The notes under the pieces: generated by a model
Databases searched by the model: none
Told to the model about the DNA's origin: nothing
The model's input: only the letters and a program-made list of their open reading frames with translations
NCBI RefSeq assembly: GCF_016734805.1
Contig: NZ_JAERQG010000004.1
Location: forward strand, 248,001-312,000
Direction of reading: 5' to 3'
Origin: Marivirga atlantica
GTDB lineage: Bacteria > Bacteroidota > Bacteroidia > Cytophagales > Cyclobacteriaceae
DNA length: 64,000 nt
Part shown: positions 7,248 to 16,556 of the stretch, one piece after another
Layout: each line of letters starts with the position of its first letter
Numbering within the stretch: the first letter of the stretch is position 1
Translations under genes and position numbers: made by a program

Positions 7248-8180
7248 CTATTTCAAAAATTGCACTGAATTTGGGAAATACTTATTGTAACGTGCCTTTT
7301 GAATGCCCGCCCACTCCCTATCATTTATCTTAACCAGTATAGCGTTAAAGTTAGGATGGCTAAAAAAATCAAGCTTAAGGTTTCTATTTTTATCTAAGGC
7401 TTGAATACGTATTTTTCCTGCTGAAGCAAACTCACTGACCATTTGTACTGCTTCGTGATTCTCAGGAAGAAACTGATCTACAAAGAAATAATTATAAGTT
7501 TCAATATAATCCATCACTTTTACACTATCCGTATTGGCCCTGTTCTGAAGCTTAATTAATCCTTTGTCATATTTAAAAATTAATGAATCACCATCTGGGC
7601 ATTCAAGTGTTAAGCTAACAATATCTTGCCATGTGCCGTTGAAAATGGTTCTGTCGCGCCAGTCTAAAGTTTTCACTTCAAACATACCAGCCACATAGCT
7701 CTCATAACCCGGTAGCTGCATTTGGTAAACCTTATCATTGTTTACAAAATAAGATGCTATCTGACTAGGGTTACCTACTACTTTAAAATCTCTGAGCTGC
7801 TGCTTATCTGCATAAATTTGCACTTGTATTCCGGTATCGGCTGCTATTTGAATAATTTCCTTTTTTAAATCACCAGATATTTCACGCTGAACCTCCACTC
7901 TTTCAAGTAGTGCCATTAAAACCTGCTGCATAGCAGGGTCAAGTTTATATTTATTATTTACTGACCAGGCAGCATTCTTCAATTCAAGCGTATTACTAAC
8001 ATCCGGTCCATTGATCACTACTTTAGTGAGGCGTTCGGCAGGATTAGCAATGGCAAACACATCCTTCTGCGTAATGCTTGAAGTCTTTTTATAAGGATAG
8101 TAGTTAGCCGCTACTACACAAAGCACTACGAGTACAACAAGTGAAACTAAGAGGAAGATATTTTTTCTTTGCTGTGTCAT
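7248..8180 (-). CDS. DUF4340-type membrane-anchored protein of the gliding ABC locus
   Basis: 310 residues with one N-terminal transmembrane segment (about 9-27, LLVSLVVLVVLCVVAA) and a long extracytoplasmic part. The pattern (WSVNNKYKLDP..., later a second similar beta-rich unit) fits DUF4340, a family commonly encoded next to GldG-like ABC components. It starts 4 bp after the gldG stop, so it belongs to the gldA-gldF-gldG transcript. I infer that it works with the GldFG complex in the envelope; no catalytic residues are visible. Confidence 0.75.
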   Translation of the reverse strand: MTQQRKNIFLLVSLVVLVVLCVVAANYYPYKKTSSITQKDVFAIANPAERLTKVVINGPDVSNTLELKNAAWSVNNKYKLDPAMQQVLMALLERVEVQREISGDLKKEIIQIAADTGIQVQIYADKQQLRDFKVVGNPSQIASYFVNNDKVYQMQLPGYESYVAGMFEVKTLDWRDRTIFNGTWQDIVSLTLECPDGDSLIFKYDKGLIKLQNRANTDSVKVMDYIETYNYFFVDQFLPENHEAVQMVSEFASAGKIRIQALDKNRNLKLDFFSHPNFNAILVKINDREWAGIQKARYNKYFPNSVQFLK

Positions 8181-8184
8181 GGAT

Positions 8185-9870
8185 TTAGAAATTTGTGTAT
8201 TTGCGCTTTCTCCACCAATAGCGAATTACTCCAAAAGCTACAATCAATAACACAGGGAGCACAATATTAATCAACTGAATCATCAGCTTATCCTCCCTTA
8301 GCTTTACTTTGTCAAGCGGCCTGATCTTGAAATCTTTATTTTTAGCAATGATCAGACCTTCATCATCAAGCATATAATTGAGCATATTGAGTAACAATTG
8401 TTCATTGGCAAATGGTGTAGCGTGCCGGGCATAAGGATCAACACCCAGTTCAAAAGGTTTACCTGTTTTTTTATCTGAGGTATTTAACACCATATCGCCA
8501 TCGCCAACTACGATAATTTTATTAGATGCACTCCTTTTTATCACTACGGCAGACTTTCTGCTTGTAGGCGCCAATCTATTTTTGAAGGCCGATGAAAATT
8601 CCCCTTCCAACAAGTAAGCTACCGGAATATTGGCTTGATTGAATTTATCTGGTTGCATATCTTCCTTCAAACTTTCAAAATTAACCAGAACCGGCCCTTG
8701 TAAAGTGCGGCTATAATCAGAAGTGAAAATAAGAGGTGTTTTTTCAATTCCACCTACAGCTAAGGTATCCAAAGAACTAACAAACTTGCCATAAACGGCA
8801 TTTAAACCATTTACAATTGGGTGTTTTGCATATTTATTAAAGATAATATAATAGGGCCAAGGTAATAGTTGTACCTGCGCATTTGATCCCAGATTACCAG
8901 TTACTATAGGGAAATTACCGCTATTAACATCTTGAATGATATCATCATTTACGCGTACTCCATACTTAAAAAGCAACTCATCAAGGTTGTTCTGAATGGG
9001 CAGTGCCATCGCACCAAAATCTTTGATGCTATCAACACTCATACTTAGGCCATCCAAAAAGAACAAAGCTTTGCCACCATTCATGATATATTGGTCAACA
9101 TCGAAAAGTTCTGTATTGGAGAAATTCTGTTGTGGCTTAATAAATAGCGCCCCATCAAATTGGTTAAGCTTGCTTAAATCAGTAAGTACTTGCAAATCAA
9201 ATTTATTTTGAAGACTCTTTCTTAAACCATAAAGTTCTTCCCCAGAAGCTTCCTGATGCCCCTGAACAAGGGCGATCTTTTTGCGCTCGTTACTTGCTAG
9301 ATTATTAATGGTTATCGCCAATTGATACTCCAAATTCTCAACAGACTGATTAATTGCTTCCTTGGCTCCGGCAGCATTATTACCATTAAGTAGAATTACT
9401 GGTGCTTTTCTTCCTTTATAACTAATCTCCGCACCTGGGAAAATAAGTTTTTGGGTTTTCTTACCATCAATATTATCGAAAACTGTAGTCGGGTTAATCC
9501 CCTTATCTATTAATACGTTGTAATATTCATTTCTTGCATTGGCAGAGCTAGCAGCATCCGGATTAATGAAGTTATATTGAACGTTTCCTCTTGAGTAAGT
9601 TTTAAACTGATCAAGTGTTTGCTGTATAGCAGTTTGTAATCTTTTAAACTCAGCATTGATATCGCCTGCCAGGTAAACCTCCACATAAACTGTTTCGTCT
9701 AAATTGGAAAGCAATTCCGTTGTGGCATCACTCATGCTGTAGCGGTTCTCTTCGGTTAAATCAAAACGAAGTAATAGATGACGAGCCAGCAAATTGATAA
9801 GCACCAAGAAGGTTATGACAATCAATAATTGGAGCGTATATGTAAGTGTTTTCCGCTTTAAGAATTCCAT
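8185..9870 (-). CDS. gldG: Gliding-motility ABC transporter auxiliary protein GldG
   Basis: About 560 residues: one N-terminal transmembrane segment (TLQLLIVITFLVLINLLARHLL), a large periplasmic domain (GldG/ABC_transp_aux type, with KIALVQGHQEASGEELYGL and IVVGDGDMV), and a C-terminal membrane segment (IVLPVLLIVAFGVIRYWWRKRK). With GldF and GldA it forms an ABC transporter known to be needed for gliding in Flavobacterium. The ATG at 9870 (MEFLKRKT) is chosen, overlapping gldF by 13 bp; an ATG at 9891 would add seven residues. In operon with gldF upstream and DUF4340 downstream. Confidence 0.9.
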   Translation of the reverse strand: MEFLKRKTLTYTLQLLIVITFLVLINLLARHLLLRFDLTEENRYSMSDATTELLSNLDETVYVEVYLAGDINAEFKRLQTAIQQTLDQFKTYSRGNVQYNFINPDAASSANARNEYYNVLIDKGINPTTVFDNIDGKKTQKLIFPGAEISYKGRKAPVILLNGNNAAGAKEAINQSVENLEYQLAITINNLASNERKKIALVQGHQEASGEELYGLRKSLQNKFDLQVLTDLSKLNQFDGALFIKPQQNFSNTELFDVDQYIMNGGKALFFLDGLSMSVDSIKDFGAMALPIQNNLDELLFKYGVRVNDDIIQDVNSGNFPIVTGNLGSNAQVQLLPWPYYIIFNKYAKHPIVNGLNAVYGKFVSSLDTLAVGGIEKTPLIFTSDYSRTLQGPVLVNFESLKEDMQPDKFNQANIPVAYLLEGEFSSAFKNRLAPTSRKSAVVIKRSASNKIIVVGDGDMVLNTSDKKTGKPFELGVDPYARHATPFANEQLLLNMLNYMLDDEGLIIAKNKDFKIRPLDKVKLREDKLMIQLINIVLPVLLIVAFGVIRYWWRKRKYTNF

Positions 9871-10592
9871 TTCTTCAGCTTTAAAACCCAAAATGTAGCA
9901 TAAATAAAAATGAATGTAACGCTTATAAAGTAGATGACGTCACGAATGTCAATAACACCTTTGCCCAAGGCATCATAATGGTATTGCATGCCTAGCTGAT
10001 CAAGTGAAGTACTCATACCTTCAAAAATAGTCAATGAAGAAATTGATGAGAAGCCCATAAAAAGCAAAAAGCTAAAGAATAGTGCGATAATAAAAGCAAC
10101 TATCTGATTTTCTGAAAGTGACGAAGAGAATACTCCAATAGCTGTATAAGATGAAGCCAGAAAGAGTAAACCAATATAAGCTCCAATAATCCCAGCGGTG
10201 TCTACATTTCCTACCGGATTACTGATATATCTTAATGAAAAATAATAAATAATAGTAGGTAATAAAGTAACCAAGACCAGTGTTAAGCCCGCCAGGTACT
10301 TACCAAAAACCAACTTTATTTCATTTATAGGCTTGGTAAATAATAGTTCTAACATGCCTGATTTTGACTCCTCCGCAATTGATTTCATCGTAATTGCCGG
10401 AATGAGAAACATGAAAACAAAGGGCACCATGTTAAAGAATATACCTAAGTCAGCATAGCCATACTCAAAAATGCCAGTGTCAGGAAACACCCATACAAGC
10501 AAGCCCATAGTGACCAAGAAAACAGTCATCACCAGATAGGCAATAAGGCTATTTAAAAAACTACTGATTTCTTTTCTATATATACTCCACAT
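9858..10592 (-). CDS. gldF: Gliding-motility ABC transporter permease GldF
   Basis: 244-residue ABC-2 type permease with six predicted transmembrane segments. The N-terminus MWSIYRKEISSFLNSLIAY and the KSGMLELLFTKP loop are typical of GldF and related NosY-like permeases. It lies 10 bp after gldA and overlaps the start of gldG. The ATPase, permease and auxiliary genes are therefore all together, whereas gldA is separate in Flavobacterium. Confidence 0.92.
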   Translation of the reverse strand: MWSIYRKEISSFLNSLIAYLVMTVFLVTMGLLVWVFPDTGIFEYGYADLGIFFNMVPFVFMFLIPAITMKSIAEESKSGMLELLFTKPINEIKLVFGKYLAGLTLVLVTLLPTIIYYFSLRYISNPVGNVDTAGIIGAYIGLLFLASSYTAIGVFSSSLSENQIVAFIIALFFSFLLFMGFSSISSLTIFEGMSTSLDQLGMQYHYDALGKGVIDIRDVIYFISVTFIFIYATFWVLKLKKWNS

Positions 10593-10602
10593 AAAGCGGT
10601 TA

Positions 10603-11508
10603 TTAGTCTTTGGTTAGTTTCTGAAATACGGTTTCCATACTTCCTTTTTCAAGAGAAATACCTACTAAATCAACACCTTCTTCTCCTGCCCATTTGAATA
10701 TTTGCTTTCTGATATCTTCTGAAGCTTTTATGAGATAGGTCAGTTTATTTGCTTTCTGTATGGAAAGAATCTTTTCCTTTTCTTTCCAACTTGATAAATC
10801 AGCAACATCTGCCAACTCAATTTTTATAGTATGGCTTTGCTCTTCAGTTGTTAATTCATCAACAGTTTCATTAGCTACTATTTCGCCATTCTTTATGATA
10901 ATCGCCCTACTACACAATGCCTGAACTTCCTGCATAATGTGTGTGCTAAGTAATACAGTTTTATCCTTACTAATAGATTGTATCAATTCACGTATCTCTA
11001 TTATTTGGTTAGGATCTAAACCAGTTGTTGGTTCATCTAAAATCAATACTGAAGGATTATGCAGTAATGCTTGAGCTAAACCAACTCTTTGTCTGTAACC
11101 TTTAGATAGTGAACCAATAAGCTTGTTTTGTTCCTTAAGGAGGCCACACTGTGCAACAATTTCATTAATCCGAGCAATAAGTACTTGTCCTTTTATACCA
11201 TAAACCTTTCCACAAAATTGCAGAAATTCATGTACGTACATATCAAGGTACAGCGGGTTATGTTCAGGCAGGTAGCCAATCTGTGATTTTATGCTATCAA
11301 GCTCGCTTTTAACATCCAGCCCATTAACAAAAATCTGACCTTCGGTTAGAGGTAAATTACCCGTGATCATTTTCATAGTGGTAGACTTACCAGCACCATT
11401 TCGTCCCAAAAAACCTACAATTTCTCCCTTGTCTATTTCAAATGAAATATTCTTAACTGCACGCTGTTCTCCAAATTGCTTTACTACATTAACTACCTTG
11501 ATGGACAT
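10603..11508 (-). CDS. gldA: Gliding-motility ABC transporter ATP-binding protein GldA
   Basis: 301-residue ABC ATPase. Walker A GRNGAGKST, Q-loop region GYLPEHNPLY, signature LSKGYRQRVGLAQALL, Walker B VLILDEPTTGLDP and the H-loop STHIMQEV are all intact. The C-terminal about 85 residues match GldA-type extensions. First gene of gldA-gldF-gldG-DUF4340, with a candidate promoter upstream. It energises the GldFG transporter; what it moves is not known for the family. Confidence 0.9.
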   Translation of the reverse strand: MSIKVVNVVKQFGEQRAVKNISFEIDKGEIVGFLGRNGAGKSTTMKMITGNLPLTEGQIFVNGLDVKSELDSIKSQIGYLPEHNPLYLDMYVHEFLQFCGKVYGIKGQVLIARINEIVAQCGLLKEQNKLIGSLSKGYRQRVGLAQALLHNPSVLILDEPTTGLDPNQIIEIRELIQSISKDKTVLLSTHIMQEVQALCSRAIIIKNGEIVANETVDELTTEEQSHTIKIELADVADLSSWKEKEKILSIQKANKLTYLIKASEDIRKQIFKWAGEEGVDLVGISLEKGSMETVFQKLTKD

Positions 11509-11540
11509 TAATCAGAATTCCGTTTTAGGGTGATTGAACG

Positions 11541-11548
11541 CAAAAATA
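11541..11548 (-). promoter_or_regulatory. Candidate -7 element of gldA operon
   Basis: Minus strand TATTTTTG, an exact TAnnTTTG match, 32 nt before the gldA ATG. A TTG lies upstream but with only 14 nt spacing, so only the -7 half is well supported. Confidence 0.4.
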
Positions 11549-11616
11549 GTAAAAGAAGTATGCAAAGCGAATTAGTGATTAGGAAATAGGTTTAGTGTGC
11601 TTGGTAATTGCCACCT

Positions 11617-12735
11617 TTAGGCATTAAATGGCGTGATGCTAAAACAAAGGATGAAAATAATTAAAGCTATCCACCCAAGTATTTTTCTCCCTTGCGACAA
11701 AGGTCTTTCATCAATAGTTCTTGGATGCTTTATTCCAATAAATCTACCTAAAAGTAGCACAAAAAGCAGATAGCCAGGAAAACCCGATACGTCTACAATC
11801 AGCATACTTGTTAAGAATTGCGCTACATACATACTTACAGCTGTTAAAAGCGTATTCAATCTGTTAAAGCCTAAACCCTGAAAAGCAAAATACAGAAAGG
11901 CAATATAAGCTCCTGAATATAGCAGTAAATCTTCTTGAGGAGTTTGAATTGATACTAAACCTAGGCCCGCTAGGAAGGCAAATATCAGATAGAGCACTCT
12001 GGCTATTTGTTTATGTTTTTTAACACCCAGTATTCCGTAAAGAATATGTCCACCATCTAGCTGACCAATAGGTATAAGATTTAGAGCCGTGAAGAAAAGT
12101 GCCAGGAAACCTGAAAACAGATAAGGATAATGCATAATCTCTTTATGATTAGGCAACCTATCTGGATCGGCCACATACTTCTCAAAAAATCCGAAAAGCA
12201 GGTTGTTACCCATTTCTATACTAACGACATCATCATTATTCTCATAAACGTGATCTGCATAATCAAGACCATATTCAGCATATTCAGGATGTATGTTGAA
12301 AATATATTCCGGCTCCGGCAAGTGTGTAAAGCCATACCATAAGACACCTAAAGCCACCACAAAGCCTGCTAAAGGCCCAGCAATTCCTATATCAAAATAT
12401 TGCTTTCTTGATTTAATAGGGCCTACTATCCTTATCAAAGCACCAAAAGTACCAATAGAGAACCCAGGGAAATACATTGGAATATAATTGGGCAATGTGA
12501 CTTCTACCCCATAATATTTGGCCGTGAAATAGTGACCAAACTCATGTACAGTTAAAATAAGTAGAAAAGGAACAGAATAAGAAAAACCTGCTGCAAAATC
12601 GGTCCATGAATAATCAGGAGTAAAAAAAATTGATTTAGCTGTTACAAGTTCTGAGCCTGCTAAGGTGGTGCAGATCAAGGTAAGAATAAATAAAACTATT
12701 TTTTTTATGTAGTAAGCTGCGTTCTTATTGATCAT
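11617..12735 (-). CDS. Site-2-protease-like (M50) membrane metalloprotease
   Basis: 372 residues with about eight transmembrane segments. The zinc motif HEFGHYFTAKYYGV (HExxH) lies in an early membrane helix and the third-ligand motif NLIPIGQLDGGHI (the LDG motif of M50) later. This arrangement matches intramembrane site-2 proteases; there is no PDZ domain. The loop with many Glu, Asp and Tyr between the two motifs is probably outside. The substrate is unknown; there is no obvious anti-sigma factor next to it. Its start overlaps the end of the upstream HAD gene by one base, so the two are co-translated. Confidence 0.88.
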   Translation of the reverse strand: MINKNAAYYIKKIVLFILTLICTTLAGSELVTAKSIFFTPDYSWTDFAAGFSYSVPFLLILTVHEFGHYFTAKYYGVEVTLPNYIPMYFPGFSIGTFGALIRIVGPIKSRKQYFDIGIAGPLAGFVVALGVLWYGFTHLPEPEYIFNIHPEYAEYGLDYADHVYENNDDVVSIEMGNNLLFGFFEKYVADPDRLPNHKEIMHYPYLFSGFLALFFTALNLIPIGQLDGGHILYGILGVKKHKQIARVLYLIFAFLAGLGLVSIQTPQEDLLLYSGAYIAFLYFAFQGLGFNRLNTLLTAVSMYVAQFLTSMLIVDVSGFPGYLLFVLLLGRFIGIKHPRTIDERPLSQGRKILGWIALIIFILCFSITPFNA

Positions 12736-13379
12736 TATGAATTAATCTCCTCTAATTTCCGATTTAACAAATCAGAAAACCCTTCATTTCTAGGTATGTG
12801 TAAAACATGCATACCAACGCTTTTTGCAGCTGCTATGTTTTCTTTTGAGTCATCCAAGAAAAGTATCTCATTCAACTCAACGCCACAAGCCTCTTGTACT
12901 TTTTGATAAATACTGGGTTCCGGCTTTCTATCACTTAATTCATGAGAGAAAAAAACCTCGTTAAACAGCTCATTTAAATGAGTAAAACTGTGTGATTCAG
13001 ACAAGATTTTATGAAAACAATTCTCGTGAATGCTATTGGTATTGCTTAACACCACGCACCGAAACTTCTTTTTTAATTGCTTGATGTCTTCAATCCTATC
13101 TTCAGGAATATCACCGAGCATCGCATTCCAGGCTTTATCAATACTCTCATCATCTGTAATTACATTCAATGCTTTTCTAAGCTTATCCCTGAAATGCTCA
13201 TTATTCATGATTCCCTGTTCATGAAGCTTGAAAAATTCCGCCTCTTTGTAGGCTTCCATCACATCCCATTCATCAATACCAGCCAATTCAGCAAAAGCCT
13301 TAAAGGTTCTTTCAGGATAGAGGTTTATGATAACACCACCCAAATCAAAGAGAAGTATTTTTATTTGTTGATTTGACAA
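12735..13379 (-). CDS. HAD-superfamily hydrolase (subfamily IA)
   Basis: 214 residues. The nucleophile motif LLFDLGGVIINL, motif II VVLSNTN and the acidic motif FLDDSKENIAAAKSVGM are present, the pattern of YihX-type sugar-phosphate or FMN phosphatases. The substrate cannot be read from the sequence. The only workable start is TTG at 13379 (SNQQIKIL follows); no in-frame ATG lies upstream. First gene of a two-gene unit with the M50 protease. Confidence 0.85.
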   Translation of the reverse strand: MSNQQIKILLFDLGGVIINLYPERTFKAFAELAGIDEWDVMEAYKEAEFFKLHEQGIMNNEHFRDKLRKALNVITDDESIDKAWNAMLGDIPEDRIEDIKQLKKKFRCVVLSNTNSIHENCFHKILSESHSFTHLNELFNEVFFSHELSDRKPEPSIYQKVQEACGVELNEILFLDDSKENIAAAKSVGMHVLHIPRNEGFSDLLNRKLEEINS

Positions 13380-13530
13380 AGTATGAATGTTTGCTCAACA
13401 AATATGTTAATTCTTTATGTAATAGACAATGATAGCTTCTCCAACTAATTTATCCTATTACTAATCGAACAAGTTGGTTTTTTATAAAAAACTTCACGTT
13501 ATTCGCGAGATATTTTAACTGTTATTTTAT

Positions 13531-15693
13531 ATGAAAAAAAACTACCTAATTATTTTAGTCCTATCAGTATTTGTATTCGCTTCTTGTAGCGAAACAGAGT
13601 CCGAACCATCCGTAATTAATATCAATAACGATGTTAGAGACTCTGCCAATATAGCAACACAAATACAAACATTGAACGATGCCGGTGCTTTCTACAATGT
13701 AAGTATGAAAATCTTAAATGGCACTACTCCGATAGATGGTGCTCAAGTAAAATTGACTTCTTCAGTAAATGGTGAAACTATTGAAATGACTGAAAATGCC
13801 GATGCTTCGGGAAATGTTGTTTTTGATGGAATAACTGTTGGAGGAAACTTTATCGAAGTTTCAGCAGAAGGATACTATTCTGCTCTTGGAATTATAGATT
13901 TTAAGTTTGAAAGAGGATACAACTATGAGATAATTGATGGAGTTGTTACGCCAATTACGAAAAGTGAAACAGCTATTATTCCTCTTTATAGAAATGGTGA
14001 AGGAGAAAACACAGCGAAAATTAAAGGCCAAATAAAAATCGAAACAGATGTTACAAATAAAGTATCAGAAGTTCTTAAAAATAAACTGATTCGAGCTGAC
14101 TTTAGTGGTAATATAATCAATGTTAGTGAAGGACTTACTTTTAAAGAGTACTCTTTAAATGTTGAAGGTGGTCTTGGAGAAGATTTAACTGATGATAATG
14201 GACAATATGAGATTATAGTACCTACAAGTCAAAATGGAACTCAAATAAATTTGATAATCCCTCAGCTACAGGTAAAACAAAAGCTTGCGTATTTAAACGA
14301 GTTTGACGAACCAGTTCTTGACTCAGTACTAACAACATTTGGAACTAATGAAACATCATCAAGTATTCCATTTGTGTCTGGTATTAAAACAATAATTCCT
14401 GAACCAGCTGAACCAGGTGCCGGACTACAAGTTACTAATATAAAAAAGCACCCTAGACGTTTATTTGAATCTGGCAGTCCTTATTACTCACCTTCTTCTA
14501 ATCAACTATTTCCTGGAGGTAGTATTCAGGACATGAACAAAATGAAATTTAAATTTCAATCAGGCAATGGCTACAAATCTGTACCAGAGGTGGTAATTGA
14601 AGATGCTACTGGTGCAAATGCCCTAGTAAACGCTGAAGGAGAATATGCTATTAAATCAATCACACTGGATAGTACAGGTTTTTATCCTTCCAATACCAAC
14701 ATTAACTATGATATTCTCGCTTACTATCAGTCGAGCTGGGGAACACGTTCCTATTACATATACGAAGGGTCAGTTATCACAAATAATAGTGGCGAAATAA
14801 CGCAAGAGGCCCTTGACGAAAGCTTAGAATTTGCCTTTGTTGAACGAGATTGGTTTGGAGAAAGATATAGACACCTTAGCAATGGTGAGGTTGATAGTAT
14901 TAAAATAAACTTTGATTCTTATTACTATAATTCGAGCCGAGCTTATGGTACTGTAGATTACGACATCAAGGTAAGAATGCTTGAAATTTTGAATCCTGGA
15001 GATAATTATATTGACCCTTCAATATCATTTGTAGGTGGAGACCCCATTACTCCTGCAACTTTTGAAATAATTGAATTTCCTACACCGTGGACATTCCAAT
15101 TAGATAATAGTAATAACACATCACCTTATGTGGCTAATCCTTCAATAAATATTGAATTCCTCATTGATGGCACTTATGATATAAGTAACAGGATAAGAAC
15201 TGATGAAACAACTTATGATTTTGTAAGTCAAGTTATTAAATCTAAAGATGGAAATATAGTATTTAAAGAAAACCTGGATTATTTCACATATGAATATTCT
15301 ATTGAACAACCTGAATTTTATATAATTGAACCAATACACTATAAAGCGGACGTTCAATTTAATATTGACGAGAACACTGGTGAAATCAACTATCACTTCG
15401 ATTATAATCGAGGCAATGGCTATAAGGAAAGGTTTGAAGTAGCTGTAGAACCAACCTTTGACGAAATAAGTGGTGAGGGAGCAAGTTTTCAGGTGATTGG
15501 CGGAAGTAAATATGGAGATGAATATCAATGGAGTGGTGATCTCTATATTAAAAACAGAGGTTCTGGTTACGTAAGAAATGTAAATAGAATCAATAGCCGA
15601 TCATTTAGCATATCAAATGACTTATCAAATACTTATCTGTATAATGGAGATGAAGTGATCGTGAATATTGATTATGGCACCGGAAGAAGGTAA
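13531..15693 (+). CDS. Large surface lipoprotein with carboxypeptidase-regulatory-like domain
   Basis: 720-residue predicted lipoprotein: signal sequence 1-18, lipobox FASC (Cys19). Residues about 55-120 (VSMKILNGTTPIDGAQVKL, then GNVVFDGITVGG) look like an Ig-like carboxypeptidase-regulatory domain, with a second one possible near 165-240. The rest has several loose repeats built on GxGY followed by P-x-V or beta strands: GNGYKSVPEVVIED (345-358), a diverged GDNYIDPSISFVGG, RGNGYKERFEVAVE and RGSGYVRN. No enzyme motif. It stands alone between divergent and convergent neighbours. I infer an adhesin-like or structural surface protein. Confidence 0.7.
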   Translation: MKKNYLIILVLSVFVFASCSETESEPSVININNDVRDSANIATQIQTLNDAGAFYNVSMKILNGTTPIDGAQVKLTSSVNGETIEMTENADASGNVVFDGITVGGNFIEVSAEGYYSALGIIDFKFERGYNYEIIDGVVTPITKSETAIIPLYRNGEGENTAKIKGQIKIETDVTNKVSEVLKNKLIRADFSGNIINVSEGLTFKEYSLNVEGGLGEDLTDDNGQYEIIVPTSQNGTQINLIIPQLQVKQKLAYLNEFDEPVLDSVLTTFGTNETSSSIPFVSGIKTIIPEPAEPGAGLQVTNIKKHPRRLFESGSPYYSPSSNQLFPGGSIQDMNKMKFKFQSGNGYKSVPEVVIEDATGANALVNAEGEYAIKSITLDSTGFYPSNTNINYDILAYYQSSWGTRSYYIYEGSVITNNSGEITQEALDESLEFAFVERDWFGERYRHLSNGEVDSIKINFDSYYYNSSRAYGTVDYDIKVRMLEILNPGDNYIDPSISFVGGDPITPATFEIIEFPTPWTFQLDNSNNTSPYVANPSINIEFLIDGTYDISNRIRTDETTYDFVSQVIKSKDGNIVFKENLDYFTYEYSIEQPEFYIIEPIHYKADVQFNIDENTGEINYHFDYNRGNGYKERFEVAVEPTFDEISGEGASFQVIGGSKYGDEYQWSGDLYIKNRGSGYVRNVNRINSRSFSISNDLSNTYLYNGDEVIVNIDYGTGRR

Positions 15694-15714
15694 AATTCTA
15701 ATACTCTAAAATTT

Positions 15715-15745
15715 ATAAAGGCTTACCATTTAGGTAAGCCTTTAT
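15715..15745. terminator. Bidirectional terminator between convergent genes
   Basis: 13-bp perfect inverted repeat (15715-15727 and 15733-15745) with a 5-nt loop, between the stops of the plus-strand lipoprotein and the minus-strand VIT1-family gene. The flanks are AT-rich rather than a clean T run. Confidence 0.7.
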
Positions 15746-15768
15746 AGGCTCAAAAAAATCTTCATTAA

Positions 15769-16554
15769 TTAAAAAAGCATACCTTCAAGTAGGTCACCAA
15801 CGAAGTAAGCGGCCGCAGCAGCAATGGCTCCCAAGCCTAATGTTTCAAAAACACTTTTAAACAACCCACCTTTAGTAAGCAAGTGTTTTGCCCAACCTAT
15901 TAAGACAAAAGCCACGCCCGCACACAATGCTGAAATTGTAAAGGGTTTGAAGTTTGAAGCGTTTTGTTGTGTAAATAAAAAAGCAACAAGAGGAACAGCT
16001 CCTGCTAAAACAAAGGCAATAAGGGTAAAAATACCAGATTTAACTGCCGATTTGGTTTCAGGCAGCAGTTCGTGTCTATACACTAATAAAGTATGTGCCC
16101 AAAGCTCTTTCTTGGTTCTAATTTGACCAGTGATGGTTTCTAAATCTTCATCTTCAAATCCTTTATCTGCATATATCTGGTTCAAATGTTTTTTAGCAAG
16201 CCAGGGCTCTCGCTCAATTTTATAATGCTGCCTTTTTAAATGCTTTTTGTAGTTATCAATTTCAGATCTTTTCGCCAAATAAGCACCAACTGACATTGAA
16301 AGTCCATCAGCAATGAGATTAGCCATCCCTAAAATGAGTACAATCTGAATGCTGAGATGAGCACCTGCGGCACCTGCAACAACGGCAAAGGTTGTAACTA
16401 TTCCATCTATAGCGCCATAAACCATTTCAGGTAAATAAGTTTCAATCTTTTCTTTGGCACTCAGTTTATCCATGCTACTACTTGAAAAAACGGATAAATC
16501 AAGCTGTATCGTTTGATCGCTTTGCAGGTTTCTCTTTATCAGCGTAAAAGGCAT
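15769..16554 (-). CDS. VIT1/CCC1-family metal transporter
   Basis: 261-residue membrane protein of the VIT (Fe2+/Mn2+) family. The first helix YGAIDGIVTTFAVVAGAAGA and second helix ANLIADGLSMSVGAYLAKRSE are the family's metal-path helices. The intervening soluble part carries Glu/His-rich segments, and three more hydrophobic helices follow. The assigned start lies 2 bp after the peroxidase gene; an internal Met (MDKLSAKEK, residue 28) is the alternative. It is the last gene after a PhoX-like lipoprotein and a di-haem peroxidase, which suggests a shared role in iron or manganese handling. Direction of transport cannot be read. Confidence 0.88.
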   Translation of the reverse strand: MPFTLIKRNLQSDQTIQLDLSVFSSSSMDKLSAKEKIETYLPEMVYGAIDGIVTTFAVVAGAAGAHLSIQIVLILGMANLIADGLSMSVGAYLAKRSEIDNYKKHLKRQHYKIEREPWLAKKHLNQIYADKGFEDEDLETITGQIRTKKELWAHTLLVYRHELLPETKSAVKSGIFTLIAFVLAGAVPLVAFLFTQQNASNFKPFTISALCAGVAFVLIGWAKHLLTKGGLFKSVFETLGLGAIAAAAAYFVGDLLEGMLF

Positions 16555-16556
16555 AG

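Noticed and set aside
15142-15528. Long minus-strand frame inside the large lipoprotein gene
   Set aside because: It lies antisense to a gene with clear lipobox and domains and has no plausible protein features.
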